From contig DASRBN010000004.1 in the NCBI GenBank assembly GCA_035653615.1, positions 62,001 through 126,000 on the forward strand: a stretch of DNA of 64,000 nt. Reading direction: 5' to 3'. Source of the stretch: Ktedonobacteraceae bacterium (lineage in GTDB: Bacteria > Chloroflexota > Ktedonobacteria > Ktedonobacterales > Ktedonobacteraceae). Made by a program: the position numbers and the translations under genes. A model generated the notes under the pieces. It worked only from the letters and a program-made list of their open reading frames with translations. It had not been told where the DNA came from and made no database searches. Positions 33,245 to 40,772 of the stretch are shown here, one piece after another. Positions within the stretch are counted from its first letter, which is position 1; every line of letters begins with the position of its first letter.

Positions 33245-33318
33245 CGGAACCGACGGGATTCGAACCCGCGATCTTCTGCGTGACAGGCAGACATGTTAGG
33301 CCACTACACCACGGCTCC
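33245..33318 (-). tRNA. tRNA-Asp (anticodon GTC)
   Basis: On the minus strand the 74-base sequence starts GGAGCCG and ends CGGTTCC plus discriminator G, so the seven-base acceptor stem pairs (one G-U). The anticodon loop is CTGTCAC within a TCTGC/GCAGA stem, giving GTC. The T arm CGGGTTCGAATCCCG is canonical. CCA is not encoded. A TTGACA/TATCAT promoter lies upstream and a hairpin terminator downstream, so it is transcribed alone. Confidence 0.95.
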
Positions 33319-33369
33319 ATATTCAGATGCATCGGATAGCTTTCGCTATATTCATCCGCTGCGAATAGG

Positions 33370-33398
33370 ATGATACCAGACTAGTCGGCTCCTGTCAA
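33370..33398 (-). promoter_or_regulatory. Promoter of tRNA-Asp
   Basis: TTGACA (33393-33398) and TATCAT (33370-33375) on the minus strand with exactly 17 bases between. Transcription would start near 33363, about 45 bases before the tRNA. Confidence 0.75.
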
Positions 33399-33471
33399 GC
33401 CCTCTGTGGCACCAATTTCTGTTTCGCGCAATATTGGTGCGCGTTCTCGTTGGCATGCTTTCCTACCTCTA

Positions 33472-33500
33472 TTGACATTCACGTCAATATGACATATCTT
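33472..33500 (+). promoter_or_regulatory. Promoter of the NYN-domain gene
   Basis: TTGACA (33472-33477) and TATCTT (33495-33500) with a 17-base spacer. The -35 lies inside an inverted repeat ATTGAC-ATTCAC-GTCAAT that could bind a regulator. Confidence 0.6.
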
Positions 33501-33553
33501 TGCAAACAATGACAATACATCGTCAGAAAGTGAGGAAGTAGAGAGATACTGTT

Positions 33554-34093
33554 GTGGGACGGGTGATTCTGGTCGATGGCTACAATATCATCAAACGCTC
33601 CCCCTCGTTTCACGCGCTCAGAGCGAGGAATCTGGAAGCTGCCCGCCAGCAGCTTATTCACCAGCTTGCCAATTACTATCGCCATACACCTCACGAGGTG
33701 ACTGTCGTCTTCGATGGTAGCGATGCGCGCGAGCAGGTACTGCATGAGCGGCGCATTCGCATTATTTACTCTCGCTATGGAGAGACTGCCGATAGTGTCA
33801 TTGCGCGCCTGGCGGTGGCTGCCCGCGCTGAGGGGCGCCAGGTGGAAATGTATAGCGATGATAGGGAAGTGCAACAGGCAACCGCGCAACAGGGCAGCGA
33901 GGTGCGTACCAGCGTCCAGTTGACCGGCCAGTTCTATGCCGCGCCGCGCGATGAGACGCGCCGTGCGCGTCATCGTATCGCTATGCGCAAGAAGTATGGC
34001 CTCGATCCTATGTACTATGGTAGTAAAGATGATGAGATTGAGCCGGTTCGTCACTCCGGCAAAAAGAAGAAAAGCTCTCACCGTAAAAGATAG
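33554..34093 (+). CDS. NYN (YacP/Rae1-like) endoribonuclease domain protein
   Basis: 179 residues with the PIN-like NYN fold: GRVILVDGYNIIKRSPSF with the first catalytic Asp, VTVVFDGSDAREQVL with the second and ETADSVIARLAVAARAEGRQ with a third acidic site, then VEMYSDDREVQQATAQQGSE. The relative Rae1/YacP cleaves mRNA on the ribosome. The basic tail GKKKKSSHRKR is suited to RNA contact. It starts with GTG and is preceded by a TTGACA/TATCTT promoter; the ribosome site is weak (GAGAG). It is convergent with the glycosyltransferase operon. Confidence 0.85.
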   Translation: MGRVILVDGYNIIKRSPSFHALRARNLEAARQQLIHQLANYYRHTPHEVTVVFDGSDAREQVLHERRIRIIYSRYGETADSVIARLAVAARAEGRQVEMYSDDREVQQATAQQGSEVRTSVQLTGQFYAAPRDETRRARHRIAMRKKYGLDPMYYGSKDDEIEPVRHSGKKKKSSHRKR

Positions 34094-34173
34094 AACATAC
34101 TCCTTATTTGTGCCGGAGATAAAGAGTGAAAGGGGAACTGATGGAGAGCATAGGAGGGCTGATGGAGAGTATC

Positions 34174-34213
34174 GGAGGGCGATCACAAGGGTACGCCCTT
34201 GTGGTCGCCCTCC
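34174..34213. repeat. Family D palindromic repeat between convergent genes
   Basis: GGAGGGCGATCACAAGGGTA and its near-complement CGCCCTTGTGGTCGCCCTCC. Similar units are at 15452 and 62236. It probably also acts as a bidirectional terminator. Confidence 0.7.
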
Positions 34214-34223
34214 GCCTTTGCCA

Positions 34224-35078
34224 CTAATGCCGAATTGAGGGCGATTCTTCGCTCAGGTTATCCAGCATGCCGGGCCCCTGCGATTCAGCGGGCGGCTTTG
34301 TATCATCCGCCTGTTCCTGAATTGTAGAGGTAGTTGTGGACTCATTTCCCTGGTTCGTGGGCTCACTTCCGGCCTTTTTGCCGCTGCCAAGTCGTGTGCG
34401 TAAAACGTATAAGAATCCCTCGATGACAATCTTGCGTGACATCTTGGACTTCCCGACGCGTCGATCCTTGAAGATAATCGGGGTCTCCGCGATTTTGAAG
34501 TCCTGCTTCCAGGTGCGGTAAGCCATTTCGATCTGGAATGCGTAACCCTGCGACTGGATAGTATCCAGGTCAATGCTTTCTAATACCTGCCGGCGATAGC
34601 AACGATATCCCGCCGTGCAGTCATGGACAGGTATTCCCAACATGAAACGGGCGAAGATATTGCCGCCGCCGCTGATAAAACGCCGTACCGGCGACCAGTT
34701 GGGCGTGCCACCACCCGCGACATAGCGCGAGCCGATCACGAGGTCGGCGCCCTTGATGGCGCGTAGAAAATCGGGCAGATAACATGGATCGTGCGAGAAA
34801 TCGGCATCCATCTCGAAAGCCGCGTCGTAGCCATGCGCAACAGCATATTTGAAGCCAGCGATATAAGCGGTGCCGAGACCAAGTTTACCGGCGCGATGCA
34901 TCACATGTACGCGCGCATTTTCTGCGGAAATCTTATCCGCCAGCTCCCCGGTGCCATCGGGCGAATTGTCATCGACAATGAGGATGTCAGTTTCAGGCGC
35001 GTACTCGAAAATCTCCTTGAGCAGGGGGGGAAGGTTTTCAACTTCGTTATACGTTGGGATAATAAGTAACGTCTTCAT
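34224..35078 (-). CDS. Polyprenol-phosphate mannosyltransferase-like GT2 (DPM1/Ppm1 type)
   Basis: 284 residues. The GT-A fold of dolichol-phosphate mannose synthases is clear: LLIIPTYNEVENLPPLLKEI, ILIVDDNSPDGTGELADKI, GKLGLGTAYIAGFKYAVAHG, metal-binding FEMDADFSHDP, and VIGSRYVAGGGTPNWSPVRR. It transfers a sugar, likely mannose, from a nucleotide donor to a polyprenyl phosphate at the inner face of the membrane. The tail of about 50 Ser/Thr/Glu-rich residues is disordered. The ATG overlaps the upstream stop (ATGA), so it is the last gene of a three-gene operon with a flippase-like protein and a UbiA-type transferase. Confidence 0.9.
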   Translation of the reverse strand: MKTLLIIPTYNEVENLPPLLKEIFEYAPETDILIVDDNSPDGTGELADKISAENARVHVMHRAGKLGLGTAYIAGFKYAVAHGYDAAFEMDADFSHDPCYLPDFLRAIKGADLVIGSRYVAGGGTPNWSPVRRFISGGGNIFARFMLGIPVHDCTAGYRCYRRQVLESIDLDTIQSQGYAFQIEMAYRTWKQDFKIAETPIIFKDRRVGKSKMSRKIVIEGFLYVLRTRLGSGKKAGSEPTNQGNESTTTSTIQEQADDTKPPAESQGPGMLDNLSEESPSIRH

Positions 35079-36217
35079 ACAACTTTATCTCCAGTACTCA
35101 TTGATGCAGAGGCCGCCGGCACATCGGGAGCGCGTCCGCTTACAGGTAATATGCCAGAGCCGTTTGCGCTCTGTCCTTCAAGTCCTTCCTGCGCTTGTTC
35201 TTGCAAGTCTGCCCGGCCTACTGGAGGAACCGTAGGGGCCAGGTGTATCGCGTCCTGGGCTGGAATTTCTCTTTCCATAGCGCGATAGATAATCAGGGCT
35301 ACAACTCCCAGCCCAAGCCCGAACCAGAGCGTGCAGAGACGGATCAACAGTGTTGCGGCTCCTCCAATTGCCGTGGAGGTTGTAACCAGCAAACGTATCA
35401 GTCCTAACATACTTCCATCGGCTGTTCCCAGTCCGCCCGGTAGACCGGTTGCTGAGCCAACAATTGACGAGAATGCCAGGATGAAGGTGGCCTTGAGAAA
35501 AAGATCAAAGCTAAATCCAAGTCCCAATCCGGCAAATACAAAGTACAGCGCACCGCATTCTCCCGACCAGGAGATCAGACCGATGGTTATAGCCAGCAGC
35601 AATGGGCGCCATTGCAACAGGATATAAGCGCTTTCATAGAAATTACGAATAAGGTGAGCGATACGGTACAAAAATGGTAATCGTTCACCAAAATTGATGA
35701 GTGCGAGCGCGATGCGGCGGTTCTGAATAATCGCTATGCCCGTAAATACGATGACGAGAAATGCCACCAGCAGCTCGATCCCGTAGTGATACAGTATCAG
35801 TCCCGTGGCAGATAGCCCCAGCATGGCGATGCCATCGGTCATGCGTTCGCACATCACCACCGGTGATGTTCGGCTAATGGCTTCACCTGTTGAGCGCTTT
35901 AAGAGATAACATTTCAGTAATTCGCCAACCTTACCCGGAGTAATCGCCATAGACAGGCCGGAAATAAAGATCAACAGGCTTTTGCGCCAGGCAATGCCGA
36001 TGCTGAGACGCCGCAGGTAATACTGCCATTTTATGAAGCGCCAGAAGTAGTTATAGAGCGTCAGGCCCAGGATCAGCGGCAGAAATTCCCAGCGAAAGTG
36101 CGCCAGCACGCTAAACAGGCGCGGCAGGTCGGCGTATAACGCAATGGCCGTCATGACGACGATTGCCAGTGCCAGGGAAAAGACCAATCCTCTGCGTAGC
36201 TGTTTGCGATTAATCAA
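35075..36217 (-). CDS. LPG-synthase-TM/UPF0104-type membrane protein (flippase-like)
   Basis: About 380 residues with eight hydrophobic helices of the lysylphosphatidylglycerol-synthase membrane domain family: RRGLVFSLALAIVVMTAIAL, IFISGLSMAITPGKVGELLK, CYLLKRSTGEAISRTSPVVM, SIVGSATGLPGGLGTADGSM. The GKxGE and PGGLGxxDG motifs are typical. There is no C-terminal GNAT/DUF2156 part, so it is not a lysyl transferase; related proteins are tied to lipid-linked sugar metabolism. A frame from TTG 36283 would overlap the upstream gene by 52 bases; TTG 36217 has AGGGAG six bases upstream and is chosen. Confidence 0.75.
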   Translation of the reverse strand: MINRKQLRRGLVFSLALAIVVMTAIALYADLPRLFSVLAHFRWEFLPLILGLTLYNYFWRFIKWQYYLRRLSIGIAWRKSLLIFISGLSMAITPGKVGELLKCYLLKRSTGEAISRTSPVVMCERMTDGIAMLGLSATGLILYHYGIELLVAFLVIVFTGIAIIQNRRIALALINFGERLPFLYRIAHLIRNFYESAYILLQWRPLLLAITIGLISWSGECGALYFVFAGLGLGFSFDLFLKATFILAFSSIVGSATGLPGGLGTADGSMLGLIRLLVTTSTAIGGAATLLIRLCTLWFGLGLGVVALIIYRAMEREIPAQDAIHLAPTVPPVGRADLQEQAQEGLEGQSANGSGILPVSGRAPDVPAASASMSTGDKVV

Positions 36218-36231
36218 CCGGAACTCCCTAT

Positions 36232-37266
36232 CTATCGCTGACCAGGTAATAGATACAGCACGATAATAATCACTGCTGTACAAAGCACAACGGTTCCCAG
36301 CATATGCCGGTCACGCAACAGTACCTCTTCGGGACTTCCGCCCTCCATACGCATATAAACCAGGTAGAGATAGCGAAACATCCCATATAAGACCAGCGGT
36401 ATAGTGATCATCAAACGGTGATCACCGGTGGGCCCCTGGAAGGTGTAGAGGCTATATGCCATCAGTGTTGCTGCCGTTACAATCGTAATCATCTGGTCGA
36501 GCAGGGGCAGGCTATATTCTTTTAATATCTGCCGGTGATTGCTGGCCTGCCCTTGCAGGAGTACCAGTTCGTGGCGGCGCTTATTCAAAGCCAGAAATAG
36601 CGACAACAGGATCGTTACCAGGTACAGCCATGGTGAAATATCGACCGGGATGACCACGGTACCTGCCAATATTCGTAATACGAAGCCGCTCGCGATGATG
36701 AAGACATCAAGCAATACCACATGCTTCAGTCGCAGAGAGTAGAGTATCATCAGTACCAGGTAGGATGCGATGGTGACTGTGAAGAGGATATTGCTTCCTC
36801 CCAGCAAGGCAAAGATATCCGGGGTTCCGCCGGGAATGGTGAAAATGATAGCCGTCAACCCGGCACAAAGCAGCAGCAATATACCCATCGCGGCAATCGC
36901 CCAGGAGACCGGCAATGCGCCCGATGCTAATGGGCGGTGCCGTTTGACCGGGTGCTGCCGGTCATTTTCCAGGTCAAGCAGGTCATTGAACAGGTAGATA
37001 AAGCTGGATGCCAGGCAAAAGACGATAAAGGCGAGACAGACTCGCTCAAAAGACGCGGGAGAAAAGAGCCGCTGCGCAAAGACGATGCCTACGAAAACTG
37101 CCAGGTTCTTGGTCCATTGTTTGGGCCGCATCGCCAGGGCTATTGCCAGCATACGGCTTGCTATGCCTGTTTGAGGCGCTGTGGTCAGCGTTTTATTCGC
37201 CGTTGTAGCAATCTGCTGTTCCTGTGCTTCACCTTGCTTTACTTGTGTTATTGCCGACTTTTCCAC
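36232..37266 (-). CDS. UbiA-family prenyltransferase, decaprenyl-phosphate phosphoribosyltransferase-like
   Basis: 344 residues. The region MRPKQWTKNLAVFVGIVFAQ and the motif FNDLLDLENDRQHPVKRHRP match the 5-phosphoribosyl transferases that use polyprenyl phosphate and PRPP (Rv3806c type), with a second motif LNKRRHEL. Eight or nine helices are visible. Product lipid-linked ribose phosphate is the precursor of arabinofuranose donors in mycobacteria. It leads an operon with a flippase-like protein (15 bases away) and a DPM-like glycosyltransferase. The GTG at 37266 is not well supported by a ribosome site; a later ATG at 37152 is possible. Confidence 0.85.
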   Translation of the reverse strand: MEKSAITQVKQGEAQEQQIATTANKTLTTAPQTGIASRMLAIALAMRPKQWTKNLAVFVGIVFAQRLFSPASFERVCLAFIVFCLASSFIYLFNDLLDLENDRQHPVKRHRPLASGALPVSWAIAAMGILLLLCAGLTAIIFTIPGGTPDIFALLGGSNILFTVTIASYLVLMILYSLRLKHVVLLDVFIIASGFVLRILAGTVVIPVDISPWLYLVTILLSLFLALNKRRHELVLLQGQASNHRQILKEYSLPLLDQMITIVTAATLMAYSLYTFQGPTGDHRLMITIPLVLYGMFRYLYLVYMRMEGGSPEEVLLRDRHMLGTVVLCTAVIIIVLYLLPGQR

Positions 37267-37439
37267 GAAAATGTTGTCCCTTATACGCTAAAACCAATGA
37301 ATCATTACCCTTAGACGGATAGAAATCAGAGGGAGTAACAAGGGTACTCTATTGTCCGGCTTCATCCAGGAGTGCTTTGTGGTCGCCCGTCCCGTCGCGG
37401 CCAGCTCTGCGCAACGAACTGCATGGATATGCCACCATC

Positions 37440-38129
37440 TTAATAGATGCGGCGCTTCAGTTCTGTCATGCGGTGCAGCGTGATCTTATGCTTGTCAGTA
37501 CTGATATAGCCCTTGTCCGTGAAATATCCCATCACCTTATTGACGCTTTCACGCGATGCGCCGACCATGGATGCGAGTTCTTGTTGCGTCAGGCGCACAT
37601 CGATGCGTGTGCCATCGTCGACCTTCACGCCGTGCGCGTCGGACAGTTCCAGCAATTTTTTCGCCACGCGCCCATAGACATCGAGAAATATCAGGTCTTC
37701 TATCATCTGGTCGGTTGCGCGAATGCGTTTGGAGAGTACTTCTAATACCTGAATGGCGATTTTTGGGTTCTTTATGATCGCCTTCTGGAAATCGCTGCGC
37801 TGTAAGGTGTAGCACTCCACTTTTTCTAGCGCAATCGCATCGGCGGAACGCGGCAGGCCGTCCAGCAGGGCAAGGTCGCCGAAATATTCTCCCTTGCCAA
37901 ATACGACTAGCGAAATCTCCTGACCGTCGGGGCTGATCAGCGAAATTTTGACTTTACCCTCTTTAATCATGTACAACACCTGCCCCGGATCGTCACGATG
38001 AAAGATGACTTCGCCGGAGCGAAATGTGCGCCGCTTCACCACCGCTGTCAGTTCGCGAATATCTTCATCCGCGAGGCCGGCAAAAAGCGAGACCTGTTTA
38101 AGGTAGGTTGTTTCTTTGTCTGCTTCCAT
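37440..38129 (-). CDS. Crp/Fnr-family transcriptional regulator
   Basis: 229 residues. The cyclic-nucleotide-binding domain covers residues 15-130 (GEVIFHRDDPGQVLYMIKEG; FGKGEYFGDLALLDGLPRSA) and the helix-turn-helix follows at about 170-200 (LTQQELASMVGASRESVNKV). There are no Fnr-type cysteines. The phosphate-binding cassette has FGDLALLDGLPRSA, close to cAMP-binding types, so a cyclic nucleotide ligand is plausible. AGAAGGAATAAAGCAC precedes the ATG. Transcribed away from the Mrp gene. Confidence 0.92.
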   Translation of the reverse strand: MEADKETTYLKQVSLFAGLADEDIRELTAVVKRRTFRSGEVIFHRDDPGQVLYMIKEGKVKISLISPDGQEISLVVFGKGEYFGDLALLDGLPRSADAIALEKVECYTLQRSDFQKAIIKNPKIAIQVLEVLSKRIRATDQMIEDLIFLDVYGRVAKKLLELSDAHGVKVDDGTRIDVRLTQQELASMVGASRESVNKVMGYFTDKGYISTDKHKITLHRMTELKRRIY

Positions 38130-38559
38130 GTGCTTTATTCCTTCTTACTTATGGTCATGTTGCCCTATCAACAGGTGACTATCCGTGTTCAGGATGGTCA
38201 GGTATCATCAACATAACACTTTTGTATTCAAAAGGAGGTTGCAGGTCTGACCATCAGTGTTGCTTGCCTGCATCTTAATGAATAACCATACTAGCGCACT
38301 TTCAGGCGTAACGCAAGTGCTTGTGGGGGCAAATATGCCGGTACCGGCAACCAGCCGTAAAATTCTGGAAAAAACCAGGCGTAGTAGTTTGTTGTAGTCG
38401 AGCTACGTTGTATGCTATAATATCAGAGCGTGAAGGTCGGATTTATCAAATGTTCCTGGCTGAATAGCGATACGACTTCAGTTTACATCTATCTCAAGCA
38501 CTAGAAACTTAAGAGAAAGGCGCATTCATTACTTCGCGCCTCAGACGAGGATAAGGAAT
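38130..38559. promoter_or_regulatory. Divergent region between crp-like and mrp-like genes, with mrp promoter
   Basis: A perfect TATAAT at 38416-38421 with TTGTAG 18 bases upstream (38392-38397) points toward the Mrp gene, leaving a leader of about 130 bases. No other gene or repeat is seen in the 430 bases. Confidence 0.5.
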
Positions 38560-39597
38560 ATGGCGGATACTATTACTGCCGATATGATTATTCATGATGT
38601 GGTAACCCGGCACCCGGAGACGGTGAAGGTCTTTCATGGGCATGGTCTTCCCTGCACCGCTTGCGCTGTTGGCTCGCGCGAGAGCATCGCGGGTGGCTCG
38701 CGCACACATCGTTTTACACCGGAAAAGCAGGCGCTTTTGCTCAAAGACCTCAATGCGGTCATCAATGGTGAGCCGATCTCAGTTGCTCCCAAGAAAGCGC
38801 CAGTCGGGCGTGGCGTCCCATTGATGATGGCTCCCGCGGGCGCGGATCGTCCTATCAAGCAGGTGATCGCTATTATGAGCGGTAAGGGCGGTGTCGGTAA
38901 ATCGCTGGTCACAGGGCTGCTGGCGGTTTCTTTACGTCGCCAGGGTCTGAAAGTTGGCATTCTGGATGGTGATATCACCGGCCCCAGTATCGCCCGCATG
39001 TTCGGTACGAAAGGGCAACCCAACAAGTCGCCTAACGGCGGCATCGAACCGCTTACGAGCCGTGGCGGCATCAAGGTGATGTCAATGAATATGTTCCTGG
39101 AGAATGAAAGCGATCCCGTCGTATGGCGTGGCCCGATGGTCTCCAGCGCTCTCAAGCAGTTTTATAGCGATGTCGATTGGGGCAATCTTGACTACCTGCT
39201 GGTAGACCTGCCGCCGGGGACTTCTGATGCCCCCATGACGGTTCTGCAATCGCTGCCCGTTGATGGCATCATTATCGTCTCATCGCCGCAGTTGCTGGCA
39301 ACGATGGTCGTGAAGAAGTGCATCAACATGGTGCGCCAGCTCAAAGGCATCATCGTCGGCGTGGTCGAGAATATGGCCTACTTCGAGACCCCCAACGGCG
39401 AGCGCTACGAGATCTTCGGCCCTAGCAATGGCCCCGAACTGGTCGATATGACCGGCGCGCCCCTGCTGGCTCAATTGCCCATTGACCCAACTTTGACAAC
39501 CCTATGCGATGCCGGTCGAATTGAAGAGTATCATGCACCCGCCTATGAATTGCTGGCGGCGAATTTCGTCAATACGCTGAAAATCAAGCGGACGTAG
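38560..39597 (+). CDS. Mrp/NBP35-type Fe-S carrier ATPase with N-terminal DUF1858-like CxxC domain
   Basis: 345 residues. Residues 5-72 (ITADMIIHDVVTRHPETVKV, then HGLPCTACAVG) match the small DUF1858 domain of hybrid-cluster-associated proteins, with a CTAC pair. The rest is a Mrp P-loop ATPase: deviant Walker A MSGKGGVGKSLV, VDLPPGTSDAPM and VENMAYFETPNGERYEIFGP. The usual C-terminal CxxC of Mrp proteins is absent; FETPNGERYEIFG replaces the cysteine-bearing stretch. The N-terminal cysteines may supply the cluster ligand instead. It assembles or carries Fe-S clusters in the cytoplasm. Confidence 0.9.
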   Translation: MADTITADMIIHDVVTRHPETVKVFHGHGLPCTACAVGSRESIAGGSRTHRFTPEKQALLLKDLNAVINGEPISVAPKKAPVGRGVPLMMAPAGADRPIKQVIAIMSGKGGVGKSLVTGLLAVSLRRQGLKVGILDGDITGPSIARMFGTKGQPNKSPNGGIEPLTSRGGIKVMSMNMFLENESDPVVWRGPMVSSALKQFYSDVDWGNLDYLLVDLPPGTSDAPMTVLQSLPVDGIIIVSSPQLLATMVVKKCINMVRQLKGIIVGVVENMAYFETPNGERYEIFGPSNGPELVDMTGAPLLAQLPIDPTLTTLCDAGRIEEYHAPAYELLAANFVNTLKIKRT

Positions 39598-39607
39598 AAA
39601 ATAGGAT

Positions 39608-39670
39608 GATCACAAGAATAGACCCCTACACGTGCCCGCCTAGCACGTGTAGGGGTCTATTCTTGTGGTC
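39608..39670. terminator. Long hairpin between convergent Mrp and LLM genes
   Basis: 28-base arms with one mismatch (CACAAGAATAGACCCCTACA, then CGTGC) and a seven-base loop. It lies between two convergent stop codons and can terminate both. The arm resembles the other ...CCCCTACA repeats of this genome. Confidence 0.75.
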
Positions 39671-39682
39671 ACTTTGGAAGTA

Positions 39683-40600
39683 TCATTGACGCGCCAGTTC
39701 GGCGATGTGACCAAGCTGCCGGATACTATCGTTCGTGACCAGGTCGAGTTCGACGAACAACTGTGAGGTGCCTACGCTGCTGAATGCTTGCAAGCGGTGA
39801 GCGATTTCCTCCGCTGATCCCGCGATTTCTCTACCCGGCGCTTTACCTTCTTTGAGCGGTTGGAGTCGAACCAGAGTCCCGACCGTGATCTCCAGCGTAG
39901 CCGGGTCGCGTCCTATGGCCGCGCAGTCCTGCGCAAGCGGTTCGTAGCGCTCTCTGACGACGGCAGGGTCGGTGTGCCAGGCGGTATTCCACGCATCAGC
40001 ATATTGAGCGGTGAGTTGCAGCATGCGCGGGCGGCGCCCGGCAATCAAAATGCGCGGACCGTGTGGCGAGGGACCACGCGGGCGTAGGACGCAGTTATGC
40101 ACCTGGTGGTATTTCCCCTGGAAATCGACGTGGCCTTCCCGCAAAAGGGGAACGATGATTTGCAGGGTTTCATCGAAGCGGCCGGCCAAATGATCGAACG
40201 GATAGCCGAATGCCTCGTATTCCGGCTGGTGCCAGCCCGCGCCAAGCCCAAGGATGAAGCGCCCTCCACTGATTTCATCCAGCGTATCGGCCATCTTCGC
40301 CAGCAGCGCCGGCGGACGGAACGAGGTGCAGATAACGAGCGTACCGAGCGTGATGCGAGTAGTGACTGCTGCCAGCGCGCTGAGCATCGTGAGCGCCTCC
40401 CAGGGCGCGCTTTCGTCCCGTCCTGGAAAGCGGTAGAGTAAATGGTCCGCCAGCCAGATGGAGTCGAGACCAACCTCTTCGGCTATCTGCGCCTGCTGCT
40501 GTAGATCGCTGAAGGTCGGCGTTCGTCCCTCAAGAGATCCTTCGCTGATGTCCAGTACAATGCCAATCTTCATGCCTTGATGTGAAATGTGCTGATTCAA
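39683..40600 (-). CDS. LLM-class (luciferase-like) F420-dependent oxidoreductase
   Basis: 305 residues of the bacterial-luciferase TIM barrel: MKIGIVLDISEG, QQAQIAEEVGLDSIWLADHL, ALAAVTTRITLGTLVICTSF, GGRFILGLGAGWHQPEYEAF and LIAGRRPRMLQLTAQYADAW. This is the pattern of F420-type rather than FMN-type members (GxGAGW then EY). The substrate is unknown. TTG 40600 has AAAGGG eight bases upstream, which fits better than the ATG at 40573 with AAGG directly before it, although family members usually begin at that ATG. Confidence 0.88.
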   Translation of the reverse strand: MNQHISHQGMKIGIVLDISEGSLEGRTPTFSDLQQQAQIAEEVGLDSIWLADHLLYRFPGRDESAPWEALTMLSALAAVTTRITLGTLVICTSFRPPALLAKMADTLDEISGGRFILGLGAGWHQPEYEAFGYPFDHLAGRFDETLQIIVPLLREGHVDFQGKYHQVHNCVLRPRGPSPHGPRILIAGRRPRMLQLTAQYADAWNTAWHTDPAVVRERYEPLAQDCAAIGRDPATLEITVGTLVRLQPLKEGKAPGREIAGSAEEIAHRLQAFSSVGTSQLFVELDLVTNDSIRQLGHIAELARQ

Positions 40601-40718
40601 AGATTTTCCCTTTCGCTGTTATTATGGCTCCAGTATAAGAAATACCACTTTTTCTGTTCTCTTTGCGAATGAGCCTGCTTTAAACTTTTTCAATCAGCCT
40701 GGAGCGTTTTCTAAACAT

Positions 40719-40754
40719 GAAAAAATGGATGCCTGCCCTACCGAACAGGCATCC
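40719..40754 (-). terminator. Terminator of the Asp-box gene cluster
   Basis: GGATGCCTG and CAGGCATCC arms, followed on the minus strand by ATTTTTTCATG, 19 bases after the stop codon of the last gene. Confidence 0.85.
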
Positions 40755-40772
40755 ACGCATGCTGAAAGCGCT

